From Rubrivivax sp. (GTDB lineage: Bacteria; Pseudomonadota; Gammaproteobacteria; Burkholderiales; Burkholderiaceae_C): a stretch of DNA of 55,510 nt. The stretch spans positions 1 to 55,510 of the forward strand of contig JAIYCR010000115.1 in assembly GCA_027487905.1 (NCBI GenBank). Reading direction: 5' to 3'. Positions 17,275 through 25,795 of this stretch are shown here, one piece after another. Both the position numbers and the translations under genes were made by a program. The first letter of the stretch is position 1. Each line of letters begins with the position of its first letter. The notes under the pieces were generated by a model that saw only the letters and a program-made list of their open reading frames with translations, made no database searches and was not told where the DNA came from.

Positions 17275-18267
17275 TCACAGTCGGCCCGGCAGATAGCGGC
17301 ACAGCTGGTCGGCGCGCCGGGCGATGGCGTGAGCGCTGACGCGGCACAGCGCCTCCAGCGGTTCGGAGAAGGGCACGGGAATGCGCGGTGAGGCCAGCCG
17401 TGCCGGCGCTGCGGCCAGCTCGTCATGGAGCTGCTCGGCAATCTCGGCCACCAGCTCGGCGCCGAAGCCGCCCACCCGGGTGGACTCATGCGCGACCAGC
17501 ACGCGGCGGGTCTTGCGCACAGAGGCCATGACGGTTTCCCGGTCCCAAGGCCACAGCGTACGCAGGTCGATGACTTCCGCGTCGATGTCGTCCCGCTCCA
17601 GCATCGCCCCGGCCTCCACGCAGGCCAGCGCCGTGGACGACCAGCTCACCAGCGTGATGTCCGAACCGCGCCTGCGAACCACCGCGCGGCCGATCTCCGC
17701 AGGCTGCGCGGCCTCGTCCACCTCACCCTCGGTCAGCCACAGCTCCTTGTGCTCCATGAACACCACCGGGTCGTCGGCGCGGATGGCCGCCTTCAACAGT
17801 GCATGGGTGTCCGCCGGCGTCGCCGGCGCCACGACGACCAGGCCTGCAGTGCCCACCCACAGGTTTTCCAGGCTCTGCGAATGCTGGGCGGCCATTCCCC
17901 ATCGCATGCCCATCGGCTGGCGGATGACGATGGGTACGCGCGCCTGCCCGCCCAGCATGTAGCGGGCCTTGGCGGCCTGGTTGATGATCTCGTCGGCCGC
18001 ACACAGCGCGAAGTCGGCATAGCGCAGTTCGGCCACCGGGCGCATGCCCAGCAGGGCCGAGCCGATGGCCGCGGCCATGATCATCGACTCGGAGATGGGC
18101 GTGTCCACGATCCGGTGCTTGCCGAATCGCTGCTGCAGGCCCCGGTACTGGCCAGCCACGCCACCGTCGGGCCCGAGATCCTCGCCCAGCGCCCACACGT
18201 CGGGGTCGCGTTCCATCTCCTGCGCCAGGGCCAGGCAGGCCGCCTGCGCGCAGTTCATCAGCGCCAT
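17275..18267 (-). CDS. Alpha-ketoacid dehydrogenase-type E1 beta subunit (acetoin/pyruvate)
   Basis: A 330-residue transketolase-like beta subunit: MNCAQAACLALAQEMERDPDVWALGEDLG at the N-terminus, then IVDTPISESMIMAAAIGSALLGMRPVAELRYADF, the conserved TPP/subunit-contact region of PDH E1 beta and acetoin dehydrogenase AcoB, and a C-terminal domain with VDEAAQPAEIGRAVV and VIDLRTLWPWDRETV. It works with the alpha subunit encoded just upstream, whose gene overlaps its start by 10 bases. No lipoyl E2 or E3 gene is adjacent, so its partner is encoded elsewhere or it acts with another acceptor. A much longer open frame upstream is an artefact of overlap with the alpha gene. Confidence 0.9.
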   Translation of the reverse strand: MALMNCAQAACLALAQEMERDPDVWALGEDLGPDGGVAGQYRGLQQRFGKHRIVDTPISESMIMAAAIGSALLGMRPVAELRYADFALCAADEIINQAAKARYMLGGQARVPIVIRQPMGMRWGMAAQHSQSLENLWVGTAGLVVVAPATPADTHALLKAAIRADDPVVFMEHKELWLTEGEVDEAAQPAEIGRAVVRRRGSDITLVSWSSTALACVEAGAMLERDDIDAEVIDLRTLWPWDRETVMASVRKTRRVLVAHESTRVGGFGAELVAEIAEQLHDELAAAPARLASPRIPVPFSEPLEALCRVSAHAIARRADQLCRYLPGRL

Positions 18268-19247
18268 GCGGGGCTCCCGATGTCCTGCACGTCGGTGAAG
18301 GCAGTGGCGGCGTCCGGCCAGGGCGCCGCGTCGGCTTCGGCGACGGCAGCGTCGATCTCCCGCTGGCATTGCAGGCGCAGTTCGTCCAGGCGGCTCGCCG
18401 GCACGCCCGCGGCCAGCAACCAGCGCTCGGCCCGTTCGATGCAATCGTCCGCGCGCGCCCGGGTCAGCTCGTCGGCGTCCCGATAAGGCTGCAGGTCGTG
18501 CGCCAGGTGGCCTTGCCAGCGCGTGGTTCGGGCGTGCAGGAACTGCGGGCCGCCGCCGTCGCGCACCGCTTGCACACGCTCGCCGGCCTCCTGCAGCACG
18601 GCCACCAGGTCGTTGCCGTCGACCTCGCCCACCGGAATGCCGAAGGCTGCCACGCGCTTCACGGGCGGCGGCCCACCGGTGACGCTGCGGGTCTTCAGGG
18701 TCACCGAATAGCCGTTGTCCTCGCAGACGAAGAGCACCGGGAGATCGAAGAGGCGGGCCCAGTTGAAGGCCTCGAACAAGGGTCCGCGGTTCATCGCACC
18801 GTCGCCGAAGAAGGCCACGACCACGCCAGGGCGCCCACGCAGCTTCAGTGCGTGCGCCGCCCCCGTGGCGATGGTCACGCCGTCGGGCACGACCCCGTTG
18901 GCGCCCAGCATGCCGCACGAGAAATCGGCGATGTGCATCGAGCCGCCCTTGCCGCCGGACGTGCCGCCCTCGCGCCCGAAGAGCTCGCGCATCATGCGCG
19001 CCGGCGACACGCCCTTGGCGATCGCATGGCCGTGCCCGCGGTGGTGACTGGAGACGAAGTCCTGCGGCCCCAGGTGCGCGCAGACGCCCGCGGCCACCGC
19101 CTCCTGACCGGTGTACTGGTGCACCGAGCCGCGGACCTGCCCGCGGTGCAGCGCGGCGCCGGCCGCCTCCTCGAAGGCGCGGATCAGGTGCAGCGGCCTG
19201 AGCGCGGCCAGCACCGCGTCGACCGGGTGTTCAGGTGAGGACGTCAT
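18258..19247 (-). CDS. Alpha-ketoacid dehydrogenase-type E1 alpha subunit
   Basis: A 329-residue thiamine-diphosphate enzyme subunit. The TPP motif runs GDGAMNRGPLFEAFNWA to CEDNGYS (residues ~147-180). The loop HRGHGHAIAKG and GGKGGSMHIAD are typical of PDH E1 alpha and acetoin:DCPIP oxidoreductase alpha (AcoA). With the beta subunit it decarboxylates a 2-keto acid or cleaves an acetoin-like ketol. It is first in an E1-alpha/E1-beta pair and follows the Bug receptor gene by 9 bases on the same strand, suggesting one transcript: SDR, Bug receptor, E1 alpha, E1 beta. Confidence 0.9.
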   Translation of the reverse strand: MTSSPEHPVDAVLAALRPLHLIRAFEEAAGAALHRGQVRGSVHQYTGQEAVAAGVCAHLGPQDFVSSHHRGHGHAIAKGVSPARMMRELFGREGGTSGGKGGSMHIADFSCGMLGANGVVPDGVTIATGAAHALKLRGRPGVVVAFFGDGAMNRGPLFEAFNWARLFDLPVLFVCEDNGYSVTLKTRSVTGGPPPVKRVAAFGIPVGEVDGNDLVAVLQEAGERVQAVRDGGGPQFLHARTTRWQGHLAHDLQPYRDADELTRARADDCIERAERWLLAAGVPASRLDELRLQCQREIDAAVAEADAAPWPDAATAFTDVQDIGSPAWR

Positions 19248-19256
19248 GGCCCCGCC

Positions 19257-20264
19257 TCACTCCAGCTTGATGTCCAGCTCCTTGATCAGCCGGCCCCAGT
19301 AGGCGTGGTCGGCGGCCATGCCGGCGTTCACCGTTCCCGCCGGTGTGCCGGTGGGCGTGAGGCCCAGCGAGCGCAGGCGCGCCTGGATGTCCGGCGTCCT
19401 GACGATCTTGACGATCTCGGTGTTGAGCCGGGCGATGATGTCGTCGGGGGTGCCGGCCGGCGCGAAGAAGGTGTGCCACGAGTTGCCGATGACGCCGTTG
19501 GGGTCGAGCTCGGCGTTGAACTCGGTCATCGTCGGCACATCGGCCAGCGCCGGAATGCGGTCCGAACCTGACACCGCCAGGGCCTTGATCCGCTTGCCCT
19601 GGATGGACGGAATGGCAGTGGTCGAAGCCTCCAGGTAGAGCATCACCACACCGCTCATCACGTCCGGGGACGGGTTGGTCCGGTAGGGAATGTGGTTGAG
19701 CTTGATGCCCAGCCGGCGGGCCCAGGCCTCCAGCGCGACGTGGGGCTGCGAGCCCACGCCAGCCGACGCGTAGGTGACCGTGCCCGGGTTGGCGCGGGCG
19801 AAGCTGACCAGCTCGGCCATCGTGTTGAAGGGCGCCGCCGGCGTGGCGGTCAGGATGTGCGGCACGATCAGCACCTCGCTCACCGCCTTGAAGTCGCGCA
19901 GCTGGTTGTACTTGGCGTTGGGGTAGAGGTGCGGCGCGATGGCCATCACGCCCTTGACCGTGTAGAAGAGGTTGTAGCCGTCCGGCGGCAGTGCCGCCGC
20001 GGCCTCCGCGCCGATCATCCCGCCCGCGCCGGCCCGGTTGTCCACGATCACCTGCTGGCCCAGCGCCGGGCCGAGCCGTTCGCAGATGATGCGGGCGATG
20101 ACGTCCGGCGAGATGCCCGGCGCGTAGGGCACGATGAGCCGGATGGGCTTGTTGGGATAGCCGCTCTGGGCCCAGGCAGGCCGGGTGAGCGAGGCGCCGA
20201 GCGTGGTGCCGAGCGTGGTGCCCAGCGCGGCGGCGGCGCCTGAGAGGATCTGTCTGCGTTGCAT
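19257..20264 (-). CDS. Bug-family tripartite tricarboxylate transporter receptor
   Basis: A 335-residue periplasmic binding protein. A Tat-like N-terminus (MQRRQILSGAAAALG) leads to an Ala/Thr/Gly-rich signal peptide ending near RPAWAQ. The Bug signature YPNKPIRLIVPYAPGISPDVIARIICERLG and the downstream DNRAGAGGMIGAEAAAALPPDGY define the family. Bug proteins bind small organic acids for TTT (TctAB) permeases or serve as sensors. No TctA/TctB genes occur here. The start at 20264 has a good AGGAGA ribosome site. The signal peptide contains a 12-bp tandem duplication. Confidence 0.93.
   Translation of the reverse strand: MQRRQILSGAAAALGTTLGTTLGASLTRPAWAQSGYPNKPIRLIVPYAPGISPDVIARIICERLGPALGQQVIVDNRAGAGGMIGAEAAAALPPDGYNLFYTVKGVMAIAPHLYPNAKYNQLRDFKAVSEVLIVPHILTATPAAPFNTMAELVSFARANPGTVTYASAGVGSQPHVALEAWARRLGIKLNHIPYRTNPSPDVMSGVVMLYLEASTTAIPSIQGKRIKALAVSGSDRIPALADVPTMTEFNAELDPNGVIGNSWHTFFAPAGTPDDIIARLNTEIVKIVRTPDIQARLRSLGLTPTGTPAGTVNAGMAADHAYWGRLIKELDIKLE
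20196..20219. repeat. 12-bp tandem duplication in signal peptide
   Basis: Two perfect copies of GCCGAGCGTGGT, plus a degenerate third copy (20220-20231), encode the repeated LGTT tract in the signal peptide of the Bug receptor. The duplication preserves frame and probably only lengthens the hydrophobic core. Confidence 0.85.
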
Positions 20265-20310
20265 GCGGGTCTCCTGTCTTCGTTGTGTTCGGATGGCGGT
20301 GGAAGAACCG

Positions 20311-21075
20311 TCAGCGGCCGCCAGACACGTCCACCAGCGTGCCGTGCACATAGCTCGAGGTCGGCCCGCACAGGAAGGCCACCACATCGGCCACCTCGGC
20401 CGCACTGCCCACCCGGGCCAGCGGCACCGTGGGTGCCAGCCGGTCGAGCGTGGCCTGGCCACCGTGAGCCTCGTGGATCTCGGTGTTGATCAGGCCGGGT
20501 CGCACCGCGTTGACGCGGATGCCGTGCGGCGCCAGTTCACGGGCGAGTGCGAGCGTCAGGCTGTCCACCGCGCCCTTGGCCGCGGCGTAGTGCGCCTCCT
20601 GGGGCATGCCGCCGGTGCGCGCCGCCACCGAGGACAGGTTGACGATCGCCCCGCCCCGCCCGCCGCGCTGGGTGGACATCGCACGGGCGGCCTCGCCGGC
20701 GGCATAGAAGCAGCTGAGCACGTTGGCCTCGAACACGCCGCGCAGATGGGCCTCGTCGGCATCGAGGATGGACCGCACGCCACCCACCACACCGGCGTTG
20801 TTGACCAGGGCGTCCAGACGTCCGAAGGTCTGGTCGGCCTGGGCGAAGAGCCGCCGGGTGTCGGCCTGCGAGGCGGCGTCGGCCTGCACGGCAAGCGCCT
20901 GGGCTCCTGCTTCGCGCACCAGCTCGAGCGTCTGCTCGGCCGCTGCGGTGTTGCCCAGGTAGCTGATGCACAGGTTCCAGCCCTGGCGCGCCAGCGCCAG
21001 CGCGACGGCACGGCCGATGCCACGGCTGCCGCCGGTGACGATGGCGCAGCGCGCCTCTGAGGTGTTTGCTGTCAT
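20311..21075 (-). CDS. SDR family oxidoreductase
   Basis: A 254-residue classical short-chain dehydrogenase/reductase. The cofactor motif is TGGSRGIGRA (residues 14-23), NNAGV follows at ~90, the catalytic Ser is in NLSSVAARTGG, and the YxxxK motif is in HYAAAKGAV. The C-terminal region GLINTEIHEAHGG and VHGTLVDVSGGR is typical of FabG-like enzymes. The basic residue after the glycine motif suggests NADP(H), but this is weak. It sits 46 bases upstream of the Bug receptor gene and is divergent from a GntR regulator, so it is probably the first gene of that operon. Confidence 0.92.
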   Translation of the reverse strand: MTANTSEARCAIVTGGSRGIGRAVALALARQGWNLCISYLGNTAAAEQTLELVREAGAQALAVQADAASQADTRRLFAQADQTFGRLDALVNNAGVVGGVRSILDADEAHLRGVFEANVLSCFYAAGEAARAMSTQRGGRGGAIVNLSSVAARTGGMPQEAHYAAAKGAVDSLTLALARELAPHGIRVNAVRPGLINTEIHEAHGGQATLDRLAPTVPLARVGSAAEVADVVAFLCGPTSSYVHGTLVDVSGGR

Positions 21076-21150
21076 GTCGTGTTTCCTTTGGGTGTCGGCA
21101 ATGAAGGCGGCTGGAGGTCCGAAAGCTGCGTGCTAACCTCGTTCGGGTCG

Positions 21151-21948
21151 ATGCCTGCAGCCGCCCCGCCCGAGCGCAACACCCCTGCGCAGCCCTTGCT
21201 TCCCGCCTTGCGGCAGGTCGAGCGCGCGACACTGCGCGAGCAGGTGGTGGAGTCGGTTCGAAGTGCGTTGATGAACGGCCACTTCCAGCCCGGTCAGGTG
21301 GTGACGGTGAAGTCCATCACCGAGATGCTCGGCGCGAGCGTGATGCCTGCGCGCGAGGCCATGAACCGGCTGATCGCCGAAGGCGCGCTCGAACTGCGGC
21401 CCAACCGAACGGTCATCGTGCCGCTGCTGTCGGGCCAGGAGTTCGACGAGCTCACCGACCTGCGCTGCCACATCGAGGGCCAGGTGGCCGCACAGGCGGT
21501 CGGACGGATGACGCCAGCCGATCTGGAGCGCCTGCGCGCCATCGACGAGGCCATGCACCGCGCCGGTGGCAAGGGAGACATCGACGCCTACCTCGACGGC
21601 AACTTCCGCTTCCACTTCGGCATCTACCGCCTGGGCGCCAGCCCGTTCATGCTGTCGATCATCGAGAAGCTGTGGGTGCGTGCCGGCCCGCTGATCCGCG
21701 CCTGCTTCAACGAGACGGGCTGCCATGACGCGAGCCGCCACCACGCCAACATCGTCAGCCACCTCGCGGCGGGGGAAGGCGGCGCCCTTCGTCAGGCCAT
21801 CGTGGCTGACATCAGCGTGGCGGCCCAGACCATCCGCGCGGTGCACGCCGGCCGGCTGCAAGCCCGGACGGGCGCGCAGGCCACCCCCTCGCCACAGGCG
21901 GGCCGGGGTGCAGTGCACGGTCGGCAGCATGGCGCGCTGCGGCCCTAG
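21151..21948 (+). CDS. GntR family transcriptional regulator, FCD domain
   Basis: A 265-residue regulator with an N-terminal winged helix-turn-helix (residues ~25-90; segment LREQVVESVRSALMNGHFQPGQVVTVKSITEMLGASVMPAREAM is FadR-like) and an FCD effector domain with the metal-binding-type Asp and His residues (DGNFRFHFGIYRL; HHANIVSH). The C-terminal ~30 residues are low-complexity. It is divergent from the SDR-Bug-E1 operon and converges on the BKACE gene with a 4-base tail overlap. It probably controls the SDR operon, or both flanking units. The ATG at 21151 is used; an upstream frame lacks domain similarity. Confidence 0.9.
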   Translation: MPAAAPPERNTPAQPLLPALRQVERATLREQVVESVRSALMNGHFQPGQVVTVKSITEMLGASVMPAREAMNRLIAEGALELRPNRTVIVPLLSGQEFDELTDLRCHIEGQVAAQAVGRMTPADLERLRAIDEAMHRAGGKGDIDAYLDGNFRFHFGIYRLGASPFMLSIIEKLWVRAGPLIRACFNETGCHDASRHHANIVSHLAAGEGGALRQAIVADISVAAQTIRAVHAGRLQARTGAQATPSPQAGRGAVHGRQHGALRP

Positions 21949-22868
21949 AAGCGGACCTTGTCCACGCCCTTGAGCTGCAGCAGCTCGCGGGCCTCGGCTG
22001 GCGTGGCCACCTCCCGCCCCAGCGCCTCGATGATCTGACGCACCTGACGCACCTGCTGCGCATTGCTCTGCGCGAGCGTGCCGCGGCCCAGCCACAGGCT
22101 GTCCTCCAGACCGACCCGTACGTTGCCGCCCATGCCGGCGGACAGCGCGGCGATGGTCATCTGGTGGCGCCCCGCCCCGAGCACCGACCAGCGGTAGTCA
22201 TGGCCGAAGAGTCGGTCGGCCGTCCGCCGCATGTGCGCCACATCTTCCGGGTGCACGCCGATGCCGCCGAGGATGCCGAACACCGACTGCACGAAGAACG
22301 GCGGCTTGACCAGCCCGCGGTCAGCGAAGTGCGCCAGGTTGTAGAGGTGGCCGATGTCGTAGCACTCGAACTCGAAGCGGGTCTCGTTCTCCGCGCAGGC
22401 CTTCAACGCGAACTCAATGTCCTTGAAGGTGTTGCGGAAGATGAGATCGCGGCTGTTCTCCAGGTGCGCCCGCTCCCAGTCGTGCTTCAGGTCTGTGAAG
22501 CGCTCGAGCATCGGGAAGAGCGCGAAGTTGATCGAGCCCATGTTGAGCGAGGCCACCTCGGGCGCGAAGCGCATCGACGGCTGGATGCGCTCCTCGATGC
22601 CCATGAAGGGCGAGCCGCCGCTGGTGAGGTTCAGCACGGCATCGGTGCGTGCCTTGATCTGCGGCAGGAAGCGTGCAAAGGCCTCGGGCGTCTGGTCGGG
22701 CTTGCCCGTCACCGGGTCCCGGGCATGCAGGTGGATGATGGCCGCGCCCGCTTCGGCCGCCTGCACCGACGCGTCGATGATTTCCTGCGGCGTGACTGGC
22801 AGGTAGGGCGACATCGAGGGCGTGTGGATCGCCCCGGTGACCGCGCAGGTGATGATGACTTTGCTCAC
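21945..22868 (-). CDS. 3-keto-5-aminohexanoate cleavage enzyme family protein (BKACE)
   Basis: A 307-residue TIM-barrel protein of the BKACE (formerly DUF849) family. The zinc/substrate site appears in IIHLHARDPVTGKP (His-x-His, residues ~46-48), with NLTSGGSPFMGIEERIQP and the terminal strand GGNVRVGLEDSLWLGRG that carries the conserved Glu. Family members condense a beta-keto acid with acetyl-CoA to give acetoacetate and a new CoA ester. The GTG at 22868 is chosen because the protein then begins SKVIITCAVTGA, the usual family N-terminus. Which beta-keto acid it takes is unknown. Confidence 0.93.
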   Translation of the reverse strand: MSKVIITCAVTGAIHTPSMSPYLPVTPQEIIDASVQAAEAGAAIIHLHARDPVTGKPDQTPEAFARFLPQIKARTDAVLNLTSGGSPFMGIEERIQPSMRFAPEVASLNMGSINFALFPMLERFTDLKHDWERAHLENSRDLIFRNTFKDIEFALKACAENETRFEFECYDIGHLYNLAHFADRGLVKPPFFVQSVFGILGGIGVHPEDVAHMRRTADRLFGHDYRWSVLGAGRHQMTIAALSAGMGGNVRVGLEDSLWLGRGTLAQSNAQQVRQVRQIIEALGREVATPAEARELLQLKGVDKVRF

Positions 22869-22900
22869 GACGTCGACAGCGAGGCAGCCGCTGCGTTGAT

Positions 22901-22912
22901 GTTTGATCAAAC
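22901..22912. promoter_or_regulatory. Perfect 12-bp palindrome upstream of the BKACE gene
   Basis: GTTTGATCAAAC is a perfect palindrome 33 bases upstream of the BKACE start codon, in a locally AT-richer stretch. The position suits an operator for a dimeric regulator, perhaps the convergent GntR protein. Twelve-base palindromes occur by chance about once per few kilobases, so the support is modest. Confidence 0.35.
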
Positions 22913-22989
22913 CCAGTCTAGAAGGCGAAAGCGTTCCCACCTTGCGTGGAAACCCTCGCGAGCCTCCACCGACCGTCCGCTTCACCGTC

Positions 22990-23026
22990 TTGAGGCTGTC
23001 ACATGTTTCCAAGATACTGGAAGCAT
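22990..23026 (+). promoter_or_regulatory. arsR promoter/operator overlapping the start codon
   Basis: TTGAGG (22990-22995) and GATACT (23013-23018) form a -35/-10 pair with 17-bp spacing. An inverted repeat, ATGTTTCCA (23003-23011) and TGGAAGCAT (23018-23026), 8 of 9 positions matching around AGATAC, covers the spacer end, the -10 box and the arsR ATG. The predicted transcription start is at or very near the A of that ATG, which implies a leaderless message. ArsR binding there would block the promoter until arsenite is bound. Confidence 0.65.
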
Positions 23027-23351
23027 GAATGAATCCACCGCCGTGTCCGCCTTGGCTGCACTGGCCCAGGACGCCCGGCTGCGGGTGTTCCGCGCCCTGG
23101 TGGGTGCCGGGCCGCAGGGCCTCACGCCGGGCGCCCTGTCCGCGCTGCTCGGCATCCCGGCCTCCACGCTGTCCTTTCACCTGAAGGAGCTGGTCCATGC
23201 GGGCCTGGTCAGCGCCGAACGCGAGGGGCGCCACCTGCACTACCGGCCGTCGCTGGAGCGCATGAACGGCCTGATCGCCTACCTCACCGACCACTGCTGC
23301 CAGGGCCGCGCCTGCGAAACCGTCGCACCCGCACGGCGGGTGCGTTGCTGA
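23025..23351 (+). CDS. arsR: ArsR-family arsenite-responsive repressor
   Basis: A 108-residue winged-helix repressor of the SmtB/ArsR family (recognition region [24 protein letters not shown], residues ~33-55). The classical CVC motif in the DNA-binding helix is absent. Instead, C-terminal cysteines Cys91, Cys92 and Cys97 form a CC-x4-C set like that of the Acidithiobacillus ferrooxidans-type ArsR that binds As(III). It would repress its own operon (arsR-gapdh-arsJ-arsC-acr3) and dissociate on binding arsenite. The ATG lies within the operator palindrome and has no proper ribosome site. Confidence 0.93.
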   Translation: MNESTAVSALAALAQDARLRVFRALVGAGPQGLTPGALSALLGIPASTLSFHLKELVHAGLVSAEREGRHLHYRPSLERMNGLIAYLTDHCCQGRACETVAPARRVRC

Positions 23352-23412
23352 AGCGGCGGCGCGCGCGACCCGATCCCACTTCATCCACTTCAAGCTAGAA
23401 AGACACTTCACC

Positions 23413-24456
23413 ATGCGCGTGGGCATCAACGGAATGGGCCGCATCGGCCGACTGGCGCTGCGCGCCGCCCTCGGTGCGGCCGAACGGTCCGCGGACGACC
23501 CTCGGTCGGGCAACCGGCTCGAAGTGGTCCACCTCAACGAGCTCAAGGGGGGCGTGGACGCCACAGCGCACCTGCTGGCCTTCGACAGCGTGCAGGGCCG
23601 GTGGCGCGCGGACATCGCGGCCGAAGGGGAATCGGAGCTGCGCATCGAGGATCGTCGGCTGGGCTTCTCGTCGCACGCGACTGCCGCCGACATTCCCTGG
23701 GGAGATGCCGGCGTGGACGTGGTGCTCGAGTGCACCGGCAAGTTCCTCACGCCCGAGACCCTGCAGGGCCACCTGGACCGCGGAGCCAAGCGGGTGATCG
23801 TGGCCGCACCGGTCAAGGTGGGCGAGGTGCTCAACATCGTGATGGGCGTGAACGAGGGTCTGTACGACCCGGCCCGCCACCGCATCGTCACCGCCGCGTC
23901 GTGCACCACCAACTGCCTGGCCCCGGTGGTCAAGGTGGTGCATGAGGCCATCGGCATCCGCCACGGCCAGATCACCACGCTGCACGACCCGACCAACACC
24001 AACCTGGTGGTCGACGCGCCGCACAAGGACCTGCGCCGCGCGCGCAGCGCCCTGCTCAGCCTGGCCCCCACCACCACCGGCAGCGCCACGGCCATCGCCC
24101 TCATCTACCCCGAGCTCAAGGGCAAGCTGAACGGCCATGCGGTGCGGGTGCCGGTGCTCAACGCGTCGCTCACCGACTGCGTGTTCGAGATGCGCCGCGA
24201 GACCACCGCCGAGGAGGTGAACCATCTTTTCGCCGAGGCCGCCCGCGGCGCGCTGGCCGGCATCCTCGGCTACGAGGAGCGCCCCCTGGTGAGCGTCGAC
24301 TACGCCCGCGACACCCGCAGCAGCATCGTCGACGCGCCGTCCACCCTGGTCACCGACGGCACCCTGCTCAAGGTCTATGCCTGGTACGACAACGAGATGG
24401 GCTACGCCTGCCGCATGGTCGACCTGGCCTGCCATCTCGAGCGCCAGGGCCTGTGA
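23413..24456 (+). CDS. ArsJ-associated glyceraldehyde-3-phosphate dehydrogenase
   Basis: A 347-residue GAPDH. The NAD motif [10 protein letters not shown] is at residues 4-13, and the catalytic Cys164 is in [11 protein letters not shown]. The segment [18 protein letters not shown] and the immediate downstream arsJ gene identify the arsenic-specific GAPDH group. In that pathway GAPDH uses arsenate in place of phosphate to make 1-arseno-3-phosphoglycerate, which ArsJ exports and which then hydrolyses outside. The gene starts 61 bases after arsR and ends 7 bases before arsJ. Confidence 0.93.
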   Translation: MRVGINGMGRIGRLALRAALGAAERSADDPRSGNRLEVVHLNELKGGVDATAHLLAFDSVQGRWRADIAAEGESELRIEDRRLGFSSHATAADIPWGDAGVDVVLECTGKFLTPETLQGHLDRGAKRVIVAAPVKVGEVLNIVMGVNEGLYDPARHRIVTAASCTTNCLAPVVKVVHEAIGIRHGQITTLHDPTNTNLVVDAPHKDLRRARSALLSLAPTTTGSATAIALIYPELKGKLNGHAVRVPVLNASLTDCVFEMRRETTAEEVNHLFAEAARGALAGILGYEERPLVSVDYARDTRSSIVDAPSTLVTDGTLLKVYAWYDNEMGYACRMVDLACHLERQGL

Positions 24457-24463
24457 GGCGGCG

Positions 24464-25795
24464 ATGAACGCGGGTCTGCGCAACTACGCCATCGTCACCG
24501 CGGCCTACTGGGGCTTCACCCTCAGCGACGGCGCGCTGCGCATGCTGGTGCTGCTGCACTTCCACCAGCTGGGCTATTCCCCCTTCACGCTGGCGCTGCT
24601 CTTCCTGCTCTACGAGGCCATGGGCGTGGTGGCCAACCTGGTGGGGGGGTGGCTGGCCACCCGCTACGGCATCGCGCGGATGCTGGCCGTGGGGCTGTCG
24701 ACGCAGATCGCCGGCTTCCTGCTGCTGTCGGCGCTGTCGCCCACCTGGACGGCGGTGATGTCGGTGGGCTGGGTGGTGCTGGCGCAGGGCATCTGCGGCG
24801 TGGCCAAGGATCTCACCAAGACAGCAAGCAAATCGGCCATCAAGCTGACCGCCGACGATGCCAGGGCCGGCTCCGCCCAGCTCTTCAAGTGGGTGGCCTT
24901 CTTCACCGGCAGCAAGAACGCGATGAAGGGCGTGGGCTTCTTCCTCGGCGGGCTGCTGCTGCAGGCGGTCGGCTTCCAGGCGGCGCTGTGGATCCTGGCG
25001 GCGATGCTCGCGCTGGTGCTGGGCGGCGTGCTGGGTTTCGTGCCCCGGCTGATGGGCAAGAGCCGCGCCTCGAAGTCCGCGCGTGAGCTCTTCGCGAAGA
25101 ACCGCGGCATCAACGGGCTGGCCGCCGCGCGGGTGGCCCTCTTCGGCGCACGCGACGTGTGGTTCGTGGTGGGCGTTCCGGTGTTCCTCTATGCATCGGG
25201 CTGGAGCTTCACCCAGGTGGGCGCCTTCCTCGCGGCGTGGACCATCGGCTATGGCGCGGTGCAGGCATTCGCACCGGCCGTGGTGCGCCGAAGCCGCGAC
25301 GGCCTTTCCACCGAAGTGCCCGCCGCGCGCCTGTGGTCGGGCCTGCTCGCCGTGGTGCCCATGGGCCTGGCGGCGCTGGTGGCGCTGCAGGTCGATCACC
25401 TCGCCTGGGTGGTGGTGGCCGGGCTCAGCCTCTTCGGCGTGGCCTTCGCGGTGAACTCGTCGGTCCACTCCTACCTGGTGCTGGCCTATGCCGGCTCCGA
25501 GAAGGCCGCCGAGGACGTGGGCTTCTACTACGCGGCCAACGCGCTCGGCCGCTTCTTCGGCACCTTGATGTCCGGCCTGCTCTATCAATGGGGCGGTCTG
25601 CTCGCCGCGCTCGTCGGCTCGGCCGTGCTGCTGGTGATCTGCTGGGCGGTGACGCTGGCGCTGCCGGTGCGGCGGGAGCATCCGCTCAGTGGGGCAGCCA
25701 GCCCGCTGCCCGCACCCCACGACCCCCTGGTGGAGTCATCTGCACTGCACCCACAACCCGTCTCCACCACCGCCCGAACCCAGGAGCCAGGATGA
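24464..25795 (+). CDS. arsJ: ArsJ organoarsenical efflux MFS transporter
   Basis: A 443-residue, twelve-helix major facilitator protein. It begins NYAIVTAAYWGFTLSDGALRMLVLLHFH, contains the conserved KDLTKTASKSAIK segment (residues ~115-127) and KNAMKGVGFFLGGLLL, all characteristic of ArsJ. It exports 1-arseno-3-phosphoglycerate across the inner membrane, giving arsenate resistance without reduction. The C-terminal ~30 residues are hydrophilic and variable. Its stop codon overlaps the arsC start (ATGA), indicating coupling. Confidence 0.94.
   Translation: MNAGLRNYAIVTAAYWGFTLSDGALRMLVLLHFHQLGYSPFTLALLFLLYEAMGVVANLVGGWLATRYGIARMLAVGLSTQIAGFLLLSALSPTWTAVMSVGWVVLAQGICGVAKDLTKTASKSAIKLTADDARAGSAQLFKWVAFFTGSKNAMKGVGFFLGGLLLQAVGFQAALWILAAMLALVLGGVLGFVPRLMGKSRASKSARELFAKNRGINGLAAARVALFGARDVWFVVGVPVFLYASGWSFTQVGAFLAAWTIGYGAVQAFAPAVVRRSRDGLSTEVPAARLWSGLLAVVPMGLAALVALQVDHLAWVVVAGLSLFGVAFAVNSSVHSYLVLAYAGSEKAAEDVGFYYAANALGRFFGTLMSGLLYQWGGLLAALVGSAVLLVICWAVTLALPVRREHPLSGAASPLPAPHDPLVESSALHPQPVSTTARTQEPG

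Noticed and set aside
22869-24104. Long minus-strand extension of the BKACE frame across the ars promoter and gapdh
   Set aside because: The sequence before SKVIITC has no family similarity and overlaps arsR and gapdh; the GTG at 22868 gives the normal BKACE length.
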